Notes: generated by a model not told the origin, from the letters alone. Shown: positions 17,983 to 26,839, counted from the first letter of the stretch. The stretch is 64,000 bases of DNA from Paraburkholderia sp. BCC1884 (GCF_900996225.1 NZ_CAAJGL010000123.1:186001-250000); one strand, 5' to 3'. A program made the numbers and translations.

Positions 17983-20112
17983 TCAAACCATAACCGGCAA
18001 CGACGGCAGCCCTCGCCCTGCGGGCGCATCGCAGACGCTCGCTCTGGCGACGACCCGGTCCGCGGTGCAACTTAGGAATGCAAGAAATTCGCTGGCGGGC
18101 AGCGGCCTGCTCAACAGAAAGCCCTGCATCTGATCGCAGGCAAGTTCACTGAGTGTGCGGAACTGCAACTCGGTCTCGACGCCTTCTGCCACGACCTCGA
18201 TCTGCAACGCACGCGCCAGCGTCACGACAGCGGACAGCAATGCACTGCCGCGCTGGCCACCGGCGTCAAGATCGCGCATGAACGAGCCATCGATTTTGAT
18301 CTGGTCGAATTTGAAGCGCTGCAGATAGCCGAGGCTTGAATATCCCGTGCCGAAGTCGTCAATGGCAACGGTATAGCCGCGCGATTGCAGCGCTTCGATC
18401 GTGTGACTCGTCTTCTCGATGTTCTGCATCGCTGCCGTTTCCGTGATCTCGAACATCAGACGGCACGGCTCGACCCCGGCTGCGGCGATCAACGCGTCGA
18501 TGCGGCTCACCAGATCCGGCACATTGAACTGGATTGGCGACAGATTCACCGCCACAGAAATCGGGGGCAGCCGTTTCTCGTCCCACAGCGCAATGTTGCG
18601 GCAGACCTCGCGTAGCACCCAATCGCCGATCTCGTTGATGAGGCCTGAACGCTCCGCGATGGGGATGAATTCCAGCGGCGGAATCTCGCCGAGTTCGGGA
18701 TGGCGCCAGCGAATCAATGCCTCGACGCCAGTGACCGATTGCGATGCAACGCTGAATTTCGGCTGGAATGCAATGCTGAGTTCGCCGTCGTTCAACGCAC
18801 GATGCAGGTCACGTTGCAGGGTCAGCGATTTCAGCGCAGTGTGGTCCATCTTCGGCTCGAACACGCGGAAGGTGTTGCGGCCGCCCTGCTTGGCGGCATA
18901 CATGGCGGCGTCCGCGCTATGCAGCAGTTGCTCGGCATCGCCACCGTCACGGGGATAAAACGCAATGCCGATGCTCGCGCTCACACGCAGCGGCAACCCG
19001 TTGACCGTGATCTCCTCGCTTAGCCGTCGCAGGACGCCCTCGGCAACGGTCTCGGCCGACGACGCATCGGACAGGGTCTCGACCACGATGACGAATTCAT
19101 CTCCGCCGAGTCGGGCAACCATGTCGGTATGGCGCAACGCCTGGCGCAGTCGCTCAGCGCACACTTCGAGCAGGTCGTCACCGACACCGTGGCCGAGCGA
19201 GTCGTTGATCGACTTGAAGCCGTCGAGGTCGATGAACAGCACGGCGAACATCGACTCTTTACGCGCGCATTCGACGATCGCCTGCGCGATGCGCAACGAG
19301 AGTTGCTGGCGGTTCGGGAGGTTCGTCAGCGCGTCGTGCGTGCCCAGATAGTGCAACTTGCGGTTGGCGCGCCTGAGTGAGGCGGACAGGCTGCTTGTAT
19401 GAAAACCAAGCAAGGCGAGCGTGCCGACCAGGGTGGTGAATGACGTCGCCGTGACGCCGAGCGCGAGCCAGTTGGCATCGAGCCTACCGCCGGAGAGGCA
19501 AAGGCTTCCGGCGGCGAAGTTGGCGGCGCTCATGCCGAAATAGTGCATTCCGGTAATCGCGAATGCCATGATGAAGGCCGCGCCGAGCCGTTTTACAACC
19601 AGGTTCTCAAGGTCTGCGGTGCGCAGCGTAAAGGCGAGCCAGAGCGCCGCCATCGAAGCGGCGATTGCCACACCTATTGACAGGACGACCTTCCAGATCG
19701 TGTATTCGATTCCCGGGGACATCTTCATCGCGTGCATGCCGGTGAAGTGCATGGCGGCCACGCCCGCGCCCATCACCGTTCCCGCAACGCACAGACGTCG
19801 GTACGACAACGTTCCGCGGCTGGCAGTGGCAAGCGCGATCAACGACGCGCTGATCGCGAGTAACAGCGACGCGGCAGTGAGGGTGAAATCATAGCCGACT
19901 GCAATCGGCAGCGAGAACGCGAGCATGCCGATGAAGTGCATCGACCAGATACCGACTCCCATTGACACCGCACCACCGGCGAGCCATAAAGGGCGCCGTT
20001 TCGCGCTTGCGAGTGCATTCAGGCCGCCGGACAACTCCACTGCCGTGTAGGACGCAAGAAATGCGACTACCAGCGACAGGCAGACCAGCAGCGGGTTGTA
20101 TTGTCCAGTCAT
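17983..20112 (-). CDS. MHYT sensor diguanylate cyclase/phosphodiesterase
   Basis: 709 aa inner-membrane c-di-GMP enzyme. The N-terminal seven-helix MHYT domain has three repeats (IWSMHFIGM, AAMHFTGM, TGMHYFGM), proposed to bind copper and sense gas or redox state. Then comes a GGDEF domain with an intact active site (ARLGGDEF) and an inhibitory I-site RxxD (RHTD) five residues before it. Last is an EAL domain with the EALIRW signature and DDFGTGYSSL loop. Both catalytic domains look intact. The start at 20112 follows GAGAGAGGG; the frame extends upstream without an SD. Confidence 0.92.
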   Translation of the reverse strand: MTGQYNPLLVCLSLVVAFLASYTAVELSGGLNALASAKRRPLWLAGGAVSMGVGIWSMHFIGMLAFSLPIAVGYDFTLTAASLLLAISASLIALATASRGTLSYRRLCVAGTVMGAGVAAMHFTGMHAMKMSPGIEYTIWKVVLSIGVAIAASMAALWLAFTLRTADLENLVVKRLGAAFIMAFAITGMHYFGMSAANFAAGSLCLSGGRLDANWLALGVTATSFTTLVGTLALLGFHTSSLSASLRRANRKLHYLGTHDALTNLPNRQQLSLRIAQAIVECARKESMFAVLFIDLDGFKSINDSLGHGVGDDLLEVCAERLRQALRHTDMVARLGGDEFVIVVETLSDASSAETVAEGVLRRLSEEITVNGLPLRVSASIGIAFYPRDGGDAEQLLHSADAAMYAAKQGGRNTFRVFEPKMDHTALKSLTLQRDLHRALNDGELSIAFQPKFSVASQSVTGVEALIRWRHPELGEIPPLEFIPIAERSGLINEIGDWVLREVCRNIALWDEKRLPPISVAVNLSPIQFNVPDLVSRIDALIAAAGVEPCRLMFEITETAAMQNIEKTSHTIEALQSRGYTVAIDDFGTGYSSLGYLQRFKFDQIKIDGSFMRDLDAGGQRGSALLSAVVTLARALQIEVVAEGVETELQFRTLSELACDQMQGFLLSRPLPASEFLAFLSCTADRVVARASVCDAPAGRGLPSLPVMV

Positions 20113-20293
20113 CGGCCCTCTCTCTCTTTTTGTATCAGTCCTGTTCGACTGCTTCTTCTTTCGCGCCGATCTGGCCGCGGCAAGCCGCGCCGCGTCACGC
20201 GGCACATGCCCACCGGTGCTTTATCGACAATCTGACGGATAACTTTATGCATTTCCCGCATCTGAGTGCGGTTCGTACGAAATAGAAGGTTCG

Positions 20294-20317
20294 GGTGGCC
20301 TTCGGCAGTGGATAAGG
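20294..20317. repeat. 24-bp imperfect repeat, copy B
   Basis: Second copy of the sequence at 7495-7518 (20 of 24 bases identical), here upstream of the MHYT gene and downstream of the DUF421 gene. Confidence 0.3.
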
Positions 20318-20402
20318 GCGAACCATGGTGGTCGCTTGCCGGATCAGGCAACGGGATTAGTGCGGCCACCGTCGCCTCGAGGCGATAAAACCGGCGCGAT
20401 AC

Positions 20403-20963
20403 TTACACGTCCGCGACCGGCTTCCGGATAATGCTTATCTCGCCATCGCGCTCCAGAATCGCGCTGTGAACTTTATCGAGCGCCTCCGTCCCGAGTTCCT
20501 TCCTCACCGTTTCAAGAATGTCGGTTCGCGACACGAGTGCAGCAAGCATCTGTTGCCGGTCGAAACTCCCATCGCGATACAACTGGCGCTCGACACCTCC
20601 CACAAGCCGTTCCAAAGCGTGCGACCGTACGCACGCCCACGCCAACGTTCGATGCATGAACACGATGACTAGCGACGCGGCGAACGTCGGCAATGCTGGC
20701 GACGCACCGACTATCGCGCGACTCATCGTTGCGCCCAGCAGTATGGCGACGACATAGTCGAAAGGTGAGCGTTGGCCGAACGAGCGCCGACCCGAAATTC
20801 GAATGAAAATAAGAGCGATGAGAAATGTTGCTGCCGCGCGTGCTCCCATTTGAATGGCGGAGAGGTCCTTGCCCTCTCCGAACAGTGCAATAAGTGCGTT
20901 TACGTTTGTCTCCTTGCCGTTCTTGTGAGTGCAGCCGTCGCCGTCAGGCCGACCCGCATGCAC
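20403..20963 (-). CDS. DUF421 (YcaP/YetF-like) membrane protein, start uncertain
   Basis: Inner-membrane DUF421 protein. Two to three hydrophobic helices surround RISGRRSFGQRSPFDYVVAI and a soluble C-terminal domain follows (LERLVGGVERQLYRDGSF, LETVRKELGTEALDK, ISIIRKPV). By family the protein should start at residues reading VNALIALFGEGKDL, and a perfect AAGGAG lies 6 nt before that codon. However, the codon at 20901-20903 is GTA rather than ATG. Available starts are the GTG at 20963 (used here), an ATG at 21029, or an internal ATG at 20849. The function of DUF421 proteins is unknown. Confidence 0.75.
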   Translation of the reverse strand: MHAGRPDGDGCTHKNGKETNVNALIALFGEGKDLSAIQMGARAAATFLIALIFIRISGRRSFGQRSPFDYVVAILLGATMSRAIVGASPALPTFAASLVIVFMHRTLAWACVRSHALERLVGGVERQLYRDGSFDRQQMLAALVSRTDILETVRKELGTEALDKVHSAILERDGEISIIRKPVADV

Positions 20964-21257
20964 CCTGCAATAAACGTCGGACTCTGCAATCCCTATGCCC
21001 GATGCCGCCGCCGTGCGCCTGCGCGACATGCGTTGGGCTGGCGGTTGGAACAGCCTTCTGAAGACCGTCGACGCGACGCATCAACGCCGGAGTCCGACGA
21101 TGCCGCACCATGCTCGCGTTCCGGCCGCAACTTGGGCTCAGGCTGGCAGTTATGTTCTGTGGCAATTGTCAGTGAAGCGCTGACTGCGGGAGCGCGGGCC
21201 TGGCGGGCATACCCGTTGCGCAGGGATGTTCTCTATCTAAAAAATTTTGGAGGACAT

Positions 21258-21707
21258 ATGAGCACATTGAACCCACAAGGCGGCGCGCGGATTGTCGGTG
21301 GCGGCACGGGCGACGGACCCGGCCCCAACGTGATGACCAGTTCGACCCTCGACGGCACAAAAGTCATCTCGTCGGACGGCGAAGACATCGGCAAAATCTC
21401 CGACATCATGCTCGACGTGCAAAACGGCAGGATTGCATATGCGGTGCTGTCGGAGGGTGGCTTCCTTGGGATGGGCACGACGCTCCATGCGATACCGTGG
21501 AATGCGCTGACGCTCGATACGGAGGAGAAATGCTTTCACGTCAGCATTGCCGCCGAACAAATAAAGAGCGACCCGGGCTTTGACAAGGACCATTGGCCGT
21601 CCATGGCAGATTCGACGTGGGGCACCACCGTCCATCAGTATTACAACCGGAACCCCTACTGGTCGGCGTCGCCTGAAATCGACCCGACCCGCCCGGGCGA
21701 TATCTAA
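21258..21707 (+). CDS. PRC-barrel domain protein
   Basis: 149 aa soluble protein. A PRC-barrel domain spans about residues 30-95 (SDGEDIGKISDIMLDVQNGR, IAYAVLSEGGFLGMGTTLHA, IPWNAL). The C-terminal tail has W...DSTWGTTVHQYYNRNPYW, typical of the stress-related PRC-barrel proteins of Proteobacteria. The start at 21258 is set by GGAGGA 3-8 nt upstream. It is divergent from the DUF421 gene and followed by a small secreted protein. Confidence 0.88.
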   Translation: MSTLNPQGGARIVGGGTGDGPGPNVMTSSTLDGTKVISSDGEDIGKISDIMLDVQNGRIAYAVLSEGGFLGMGTTLHAIPWNALTLDTEEKCFHVSIAAEQIKSDPGFDKDHWPSMADSTWGTTVHQYYNRNPYWSASPEIDPTRPGDI

Positions 21708-21777
21708 ATCAGAATTCGTGCGCGGCGGGCCTGTACGGCGAATCTGACCGCGCACGGATGCTATCAGGGAGACAGCG

Positions 21778-22059
21778 ATGAAATCAGCCAACAAGGCGGC
21801 GATTTGTTCCGTTTTGATGCTCATGTGCGCAGGAACAGCATTCGCTCAAGGCGCTGGAGGCGGAAATGGTGGCGGCGGTAGCGGCGGCGGGTCCGCCGGC
21901 CAGGGTGGCACCGGAATGAGCACCCCCAACGCTGGCGGGACAACCGGTACTACATCGACTTCAAAAGGCTCTACCACGATGAAGTCACCTACTCGAATGC
22001 CTCAGAACGACCCGCATGCCAAGGGTGCGTCCGATACTGCTGCTTCGGGTGCCCAATAA
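21778..22059 (+). CDS. Small glycine-rich secreted protein
   Basis: 93 aa. Signal peptide (KAAICSVLMLMCAGTAFAQ), then a low-complexity Gly/Ser/Thr-rich mature chain with no folded domain visible. CAGGGAGA is placed for this ATG. It lies 70 bases after the PRC-barrel gene on the same strand, so possibly co-transcribed. Function unknown. Confidence 0.7.
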   Translation: MKSANKAAICSVLMLMCAGTAFAQGAGGGNGGGGSGGGSAGQGGTGMSTPNAGGTTGTTSTSKGSTTMKSPTRMPQNDPHAKGASDTAASGAQ

Positions 22060-22338
22060 AATTTTCTACAGGTACGAGAGGCGAAATTTGCGAGGTGCAC
22101 TGGCCGGTGATTCCAACCCGGTTACGTGGATGTTCCGCCGCGTGACCGTTGTGGATGGTCGGCCGCCCTGCAAAACCACGCTAAGGGCGGGACGTGTCCG
22201 GCACAAACGAGACACGCAGCCGACACGACCACCACACTCTACATCGCACACCGTTATGGCGACGCCAACGCGTGCGACATGCAATTTGTCGAGCTCGCAC
22301 TCGGGCTACGTTGAATCAGCGAACCGGGCCCACCGCGC

Positions 22339-22695
22339 TTAGCCATTCCCACCGTGCCACAACGTCAGTTTGTTCGACACCACCAGTACCCCCGGGACGG
22401 TTCGCGCGATTTGCTCAGCCTGACGGATCTGATCGGCGCTGTGCACCGTCCCGCTGAGGAACACTGCGCCGTCGCGCGCACGGACAAACACGCCCGCCAC
22501 ATTGAAACCAGGCGCCTGGGCCAGTGCTTGCCGGACTGCCCTCGACAAGGCGCGGTCAGACTGCCCCTCAGCGTCGCCACCGATCGGCTGCTGCGGTGCG
22601 GGCACGGTGTACGTCGGACCCGTCTGCACGCAAGCCGACAAAGCCGTCGTCACCCCTACAGCCGCCCACAGAGTCCACACAGGTTTTCGGATCAT
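22339..22695 (-). CDS. BON-domain lipoprotein
   Basis: 118 aa. Lipoprotein signal (WAAVGVTTALSAC, lipobox LSAC), then a linker and one BON domain (LSRAVRQALAQAPGFNVAGV, DGAVFLSGTVHSADQIRQAE, VPGVLVVSNKL). BON domains bind membranes or sugars and occur in OsmY-like envelope stress proteins. The start at 22695 gives a normal signal; the frame extends to 22731. A CG-rich palindrome lies about 50 bases upstream. Confidence 0.82.
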   Translation of the reverse strand: MIRKPVWTLWAAVGVTTALSACVQTGPTYTVPAPQQPIGGDAEGQSDRALSRAVRQALAQAPGFNVAGVFVRARDGAVFLSGTVHSADQIRQAEQIARTVPGVLVVSNKLTLWHGGNG

Positions 22696-22740
22696 GACCT
22701 TTGTCCGGTGGCAATTCGTGGCACTCGCCAAAGCACTGCC

Positions 22741-22764
22741 TATATGGAGCCCCCGGGGGTATAG
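22741..22764. promoter_or_regulatory. Candidate operator upstream of the BON lipoprotein
   Basis: A 10-bp palindrome CCCCCGGGGG (22750-22759) flanked by TATA on the left (22741-22744) and right (22760-22763). The look is similar to operators of CsoR/FrmR-type regulators. This is a guess from base pattern only. Confidence 0.3.
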
Positions 22765-22822
22765 CTAATGCGGACGTTAGCCGCAAGAGCATCGTCGGAG
22801 GCGAGTTTCCCGTCGACTTCGC

Positions 22823-23626
22823 TCAGGGCTTCGTCTCCTCTGACCCGGGGCTCCTGACATCGGCAAAGCGGCCCTGTATCGCGACGAGCTGGTCGTCGGT
22901 GGTCGCCACCACCCACGAGCGCGCGTGCTCTGCGATTTGGCGGTTGTGATCTTTCAACGGGCCCATTGCCGCGGCTGACTTCCAGACCACGGGGCCAATC
23001 CGGCTGCTCCTGCCCGACGGCGCACCCACCAGCAGGCAATAAGGCCCAAGGGGAAGCGAAACAAAAGGAAGGGCCGGACTGGCGCGCACGCGCCAGTCGA
23101 TGAACGGCGCCTCGCTGAAGAGCAGCGGCGTAGGCAAGCCGTAAAGCACACTGAAATCGTATAGCGCCAATTGTTCGCGCGTGCCCACGTACATACGCCG
23201 GATATCGGCGACTACGGCAGCGCGGATTTCATCTTCGAACATAGGTTCCTGCGCGTAACGAGCGAAGGCCTCCCGGGCGCTCAACTGGTATGCGCTGAAC
23301 AGACCGAGGTCCATGCAGTCCCGCACTGCGCGCTGGACCTCCGCGATCGTGCCGGCTTCTTCGGGCTTGCCTAACTGGGTGGCCCTCAAAAACCGCGCAA
23401 GCCCTGCTTCCTGAATCGCAGGACCTTCCGTCGACGAAGCTTCGTCAGGATCCTTGTCGAGCTGAACGTAAATGTATTCTTCGTCCGCGAAGCGCGACTT
23501 CTTGCCTTCGTCGAACTTGACTTCGCCATCGGTGCAATCCAGATATCGAGTGCCGACTCGGCCATGCTCCCAAATCCAGTTCTTGAGGAGCGGACGTAAC
23601 GGATGCAGCCTTTCTTGATTCGTCAT
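22823..23626 (-). CDS. DUF4238-like protein of unknown function
   Basis: 267 aa, no signal peptide or membrane helix. The first half is helical and charged (EEYIYVQLDKDPDEASSTEG, AIQEAGLARFL). The second half has APFIDWRVRASPALPFVSLP followed by LGPYCLLVGAP, which resembles the C-terminal region of DUF4238-type proteins. The family link is weak. GGAGG lies 6 nt before the ATG. It ends near the BON gene on the same strand and seems monocistronic. Confidence 0.6.
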   Translation of the reverse strand: MTNQERLHPLRPLLKNWIWEHGRVGTRYLDCTDGEVKFDEGKKSRFADEEYIYVQLDKDPDEASSTEGPAIQEAGLARFLRATQLGKPEEAGTIAEVQRAVRDCMDLGLFSAYQLSAREAFARYAQEPMFEDEIRAAVVADIRRMYVGTREQLALYDFSVLYGLPTPLLFSEAPFIDWRVRASPALPFVSLPLGPYCLLVGAPSGRSSRIGPVVWKSAAAMGPLKDHNRQIAEHARSWVVATTDDQLVAIQGRFADVRSPGSEETKP

Positions 23627-23890
23627 TGGAGCCTCCAGTTACCCCAGTATAGATCTACGTGGTCGCTTCCTCTGTCAGGCGGAGACATCGTCGCGCAGCG
23701 GGTAGTCGAGCTTCGAGCTTCGAGCGCGAGATCGGAATTGCGCGCCGCTCGGGCCGTGCTTCATGACGACAGCCGTTACCGCCTGTATATACGCGAGCCT
23801 GCGTAGCTATCCGTTCTTAAATATTTGTCAGCGGATGCTCCCGTTGCTTAGCATCAGAGCCTCTGCAACGACACGAACGTGATCCAGAAA

Positions 23891-24715
23891 ATGAAAAGAG
23901 AAAAATTCCTTAAAACAGCGCTGGCCGTTCTGACTCTCGGCTGGGGTATCGCGGGTACTCAGGTGGCTCAGGCGGCCGAGCAAACGATCCGGGTAGGCAT
24001 CATGTCCGGTGAAGACGAAGACGTCTGGCGCGCGGTCGCAGCGAATGCGGCCAGGCACGGCCTCGCGATCAAGGTCACGACCTTCAACGACTACACGCAG
24101 CCGAACGAGGCACTGTCCCAGCACGACCTGGACGCGAACTCGTTCCAGCACAAGCCTTACCTCGATGCGCAGATAGCCGCGCGCGGCTACCACATCGTGC
24201 AGGTGGGTTACACCTATGTTCAGCCGATCGGTCTGTATTCACGCAAGGTCAAGTCGGTCGCCGATTTGCCGACCGGCGCGACCATCGGCGTGCCGAACGA
24301 TCCCAGCAATGAAGGCCGCTCGCTGCTCCTGCTGCAAAGCCTGGGTCTGATCACACTGCGCAGTAACGTGGCGCTGCTGCCCACCATTCGCGACATCGCG
24401 AACAATCCGAAGCAGATCCACATCAAGGAACTCGACGCGGGTATCGTCGGACGCGCCATCGGCGATCTCGATGCGGCGGTCATCAATACGGATTGGGCCA
24501 TCAAGGCCGGCATCAAGATCCCGCAGGAACGCATTGCCCAGGAGAAGGTTGCGGGCAATCCGTATCGCAACTTCCTCGCAGTGAACGAGAAGGATGTGAA
24601 CGCGCCCTGGGTGCATACGCTGGTCGAAAGCTACCAACAGCCGAACGTCGAGAAGGTCATCCTCGATGTCTATCACGGCGCAACGTTGCCGGCCTGGAAC
24701 GAATCGTCCAGGTAA
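23891..24715 (+). CDS. MetQ/NlpA-family substrate-binding protein, orphan
   Basis: 274 aa periplasmic binding protein of the NlpA (methionine-binding) family: IRVGIMSGEDEDVWRAVAAN, LSQHDLDANSFQHKPYLDAQ, ATIGVPNDPSNEGRSLLLLQ, DAAVINTDWAIKAG. The signal ends TQVAQAAEQ and has no lipobox cysteine, whereas most MetQ proteins are lipoproteins. A GTG 12 bases earlier is possible; the SD is weak. No MetN or MetI gene is adjacent, so the transporter must be elsewhere. The ligand may be methionine or a related compound. Confidence 0.88.
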   Translation: MKREKFLKTALAVLTLGWGIAGTQVAQAAEQTIRVGIMSGEDEDVWRAVAANAARHGLAIKVTTFNDYTQPNEALSQHDLDANSFQHKPYLDAQIAARGYHIVQVGYTYVQPIGLYSRKVKSVADLPTGATIGVPNDPSNEGRSLLLLQSLGLITLRSNVALLPTIRDIANNPKQIHIKELDAGIVGRAIGDLDAAVINTDWAIKAGIKIPQERIAQEKVAGNPYRNFLAVNEKDVNAPWVHTLVESYQQPNVEKVILDVYHGATLPAWNESSR

Positions 24716-24779
24716 GTTTCAAGCCGCGCGGGCTGCGTCCCGCCAGCGCGGCATTCGTAGGCTTCTGCGGATTCAGGCC

Positions 24780-24971
24780 TTATCGGAGAAGCGCCTTGAA
24801 CCAGTCGATCGCTGCACGCGACGCGGTTTCGAGCTCAGCCCGGCAGGGGTCGAAGTGGCCTCCCTCGATCATGGCGAGCCGCTTCGGTTCGAGCGCACGC
24901 TGATACGCCTTGAGCGCGAGTTCCGTGGCATCTCTTCTTTGCTCGCCAAAATGATGTCCTCGTTGCATCAA
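24780..24971 (-). pseudogene. Alpha/beta hydrolase C-terminal remnant
   Basis: 63-aa frame whose last 35 residues (EPKRLAMIEGGHFDPCRAEL...) match the C terminus of alpha/beta hydrolases, with the catalytic His in GGHFD. No nucleophile elbow or core domain is found upstream, so it is a fragment. Confidence 0.6.
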
Positions 24972-25213
24972 TCGTCAGTCAGTTCGACGAGCAGGCGGCC
25001 AAGATCCATTTCCGCGTCACGTGTCTGAAAGCCGCGCCCGATCGCGGCCTGGATTCGCTTCTGTGCCGCCGGCTCGCGTACGCCCTCGCCAAACAGATCC
25101 GAGTCGTGGCGAAAATCTTCGATTGGTGCGAGCGCGATCGAATTGACGCGCCGCTTGACGACGGCACTTCGAGCGCGCGAAGCGGCCCGCGCGCACATCG
25201 AACACTCCGCCAA
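24968..25213 (-). pseudogene. Unidentified fragment upstream of the hydrolase remnant
   Basis: 81-aa frame with a protein-like middle (IALAPIEDFRHDSDLFGEGV, then RIQAAIGRGFQTRDAEMDLG), but no start signal or complete domain. It abuts the hydrolase remnant. I do not recognise the family; decayed DNA is the likeliest reading. Confidence 0.35.
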
Positions 25214-25319
25214 GGTGATTTCATCGCTTCCCGACGCTGGGGAAAAAATGCTATCTGAGCCCGCTTTGGCACGACTGCTGGGATCGATGCTGCAACGAGA
25301 TTGAACCTGCGGCGTGGGC

Positions 25320-25541
25320 TTATCGGCGCTGGTGGAAAAGTTCGCGCCCGCTATAGATACCCAGAAACACGCCGATGAGCATAGCGGCTGTCGCCGACGA
25401 TTCGTCGAGCCCCGTGGGCGCCGTCGACGACGAGGCGTGCCACCAGAGTCCCGCGCCGACGGCCGTCATGAAAAAGCCGAACAGGAGACCCCACACCGGC
25501 CCCGTCGATTGTGAACCCGCTAGTCTGTGAGACATTTTCAT
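25320..25541 (-). CDS. Small two-helix membrane protein
   Basis: 73 aa from the ATG at 25541, with AAGGG 8 nt upstream. Two hydrophobic segments (VWGLLFGFFMTAVGAGLWW and AAMLIGVFLGIYSG) separated by a short loop, ending in basic residues. No family recognised. Confidence 0.55.
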   Translation of the reverse strand: MKMSHRLAGSQSTGPVWGLLFGFFMTAVGAGLWWHASSSTAPTGLDESSATAAMLIGVFLGIYSGRELFHQRR

Positions 25542-25958
25542 CGTTCTACCCTTCCGTCCTGCACTGACGTTTTTTGTTCCCGCGTCCCGCGAGTTGAGCG
25601 CTTGCACGGCTAATCCGTAGCCTACTTAGCCACAAAAAAATCGACAATCGCGACAAAAATGATCCGGGCGAAGCATCGAAACCAGCGGCCCGGTCGAGAA
25701 CCGCCTGCGTTTCCCGCTCGAAGTCGTCACGGCAGTCGTCGACGTCTGGGGTGTGAGCAAACCGTTCAGGCTCTGAACAGCCGTGGCCGCTCCGCGAAGA
25801 CCGGGCACGCCGCCTGTCTGAACTCATCGCGCCCGATCCGCTTGTCCATCTTCCGATCGCGAGCAGAAGATCGCCGGCTTTTCGAATACGCACGGGAATC
25901 GACGCGATCGCCTGAATTACCTTAAGGTAATTACAAGGACCTAGGTCGAGGTATCACC
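25542..25958. other. Intergenic region, no reliable gene
   Basis: About 415 bases between two divergent membrane-protein genes. A minus-strand frame contains a plausible stretch (DDFERETQAVLDRAAGFDAS), but there is no SD or family. Promoters for both neighbours are expected here. Confidence 0.4.
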
Positions 25959-26384
25959 ATGGAGATTTCCCCGGACGCTCTCAATATCGTTCGCGCGCGA
26001 TTCAACCGCTATCTTCTGTTCGCAGAGTTCCTGGGACTGGTAGCGACAGCGCTCGCCGCCGTCGTTGCGATGGGCCAGGAGATCAGAAACATGGTGTTGA
26101 GCGGAACCGTCACCCTGACGGATCTCCTGCTGATGTTTCTTTATCTGGAAGTACTGGCGATGGTGGGTCAGTATTTCAAATCCGGACAACTGCCCGTACG
26201 GTTTCCGCTCTACATCGCCATGGTGGCGCTCGCGCGGGAACTGATTCTAGGCAACGGTACTGCCACGGGTTCGCACATGCTGGAAACCGCCGGTGCCATT
26301 CTCGTGCTGGCACTCGGCGTCCTCGTGATCCGCATCGGTCAGGTCAAGTTTCCGACACAGGACGACGGCAAATTCGAGAAGTAG
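25959..26384 (+). CDS. PsiE-family phosphate-starvation-inducible membrane protein
   Basis: 141 aa with four hydrophobic helices. PsiE features: LLLMFLYLEVLAMVGQYFKS, LPVRFPLYIAMVALARELIL and a final helix with LVIRIGQVKFP. GAGG lies 7 nt before the ATG. The function in E. coli PsiE is unknown beyond induction by phosphate starvation. It converges on the SRPBCC gene. Confidence 0.85.
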   Translation: MEISPDALNIVRARFNRYLLFAEFLGLVATALAAVVAMGQEIRNMVLSGTVTLTDLLLMFLYLEVLAMVGQYFKSGQLPVRFPLYIAMVALARELILGNGTATGSHMLETAGAILVLALGVLVIRIGQVKFPTQDDGKFEK

Positions 26385-26390
26385 TGGCTT

Positions 26391-26415
26391 AACGCGCTCA
26401 GGCGTTATGGGTTTT
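26391..26415 (+). terminator. Weak terminator after psiE-like gene
   Basis: Short stem AACGC (26391-26395) / GCGTT (26402-26406) followed by ATGGGTTTTT. It overlaps the end of the convergent SRPBCC gene. Confidence 0.35.
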
Positions 26416-26827
26416 TCTTCGCCAGCTCTGCGGTTAGCGCCTTTAGTCCGTCTTCGTAGATCCCCTGGAAGAGTTTGACCGCCTCCTGGTCGCTCACGCC
26501 TTTCGGTGTGAAGCGGCCAGACCATTCGACCCGGCACGCGCTCCCCCCGTTATCGACGACCTTCAGCGTCGACACATAGTCCGTCACGGGAAACGGTGCC
26601 TGGAGAATGGCGTAGCTGTAGCTTCGCGCGGCGTTGTCGAATGCGATGAGTCGCTCGACTATCGCATCGCCATCCGGATTCGCGAGATGCCGCACGCGCC
26701 CGCCCTCACTCAACTCGCTCTTCGGTATATAAGGCAACCAGTCCGGCAAGGAGCCGAAGCCGCCAATCAGTTGCCATACCTCGTCCGCAGGCAGCGAGAC
26801 GTCGATACCGGTAGATGCTTCAGCCAT
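26405..26827 (-). CDS. SRPBCC-family (polyketide cyclase-like) protein, copy 1
   Basis: 140 aa, START/Bet v1-like fold: DEVWQLIGGFGSLPDWLPYI near the start, then SEGGRVRHL, SYAILQAPFPVTDYVSTLKV, and a long C-terminal helix. AAGGGG precedes the ATG. It lies 12 bases downstream of an aldo/keto reductase gene. The same two genes, in the same order, occur at 44403-45861. It probably binds a small hydrophobic ligand; the substrate is unknown. Confidence 0.88.
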   Translation of the reverse strand: MAEASTGIDVSLPADEVWQLIGGFGSLPDWLPYIPKSELSEGGRVRHLANPDGDAIVERLIAFDNAARSYSYAILQAPFPVTDYVSTLKVVDNGGSACRVEWSGRFTPKGVSDQEAVKLFQGIYEDGLKALTAELAKKNP

Positions 26828-26839
26828 GACAACCCCTTA

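Noticed and set aside
23705..23730. Short direct repeats of CGAGCTT before the MetQ-like gene
   Set aside because: Only about three short units; likely simple sequence, no functional hint.
24725..24755. GC-rich hairpin (GCCGCGC / GCGCGGC) after the MetQ-like gene
   Set aside because: No T run follows; the stem is weak and may be chance.
25546..25893. 115-codon minus-strand frame
   Set aside because: A few protein-like stretches, but no start signal, family or neighbour support.
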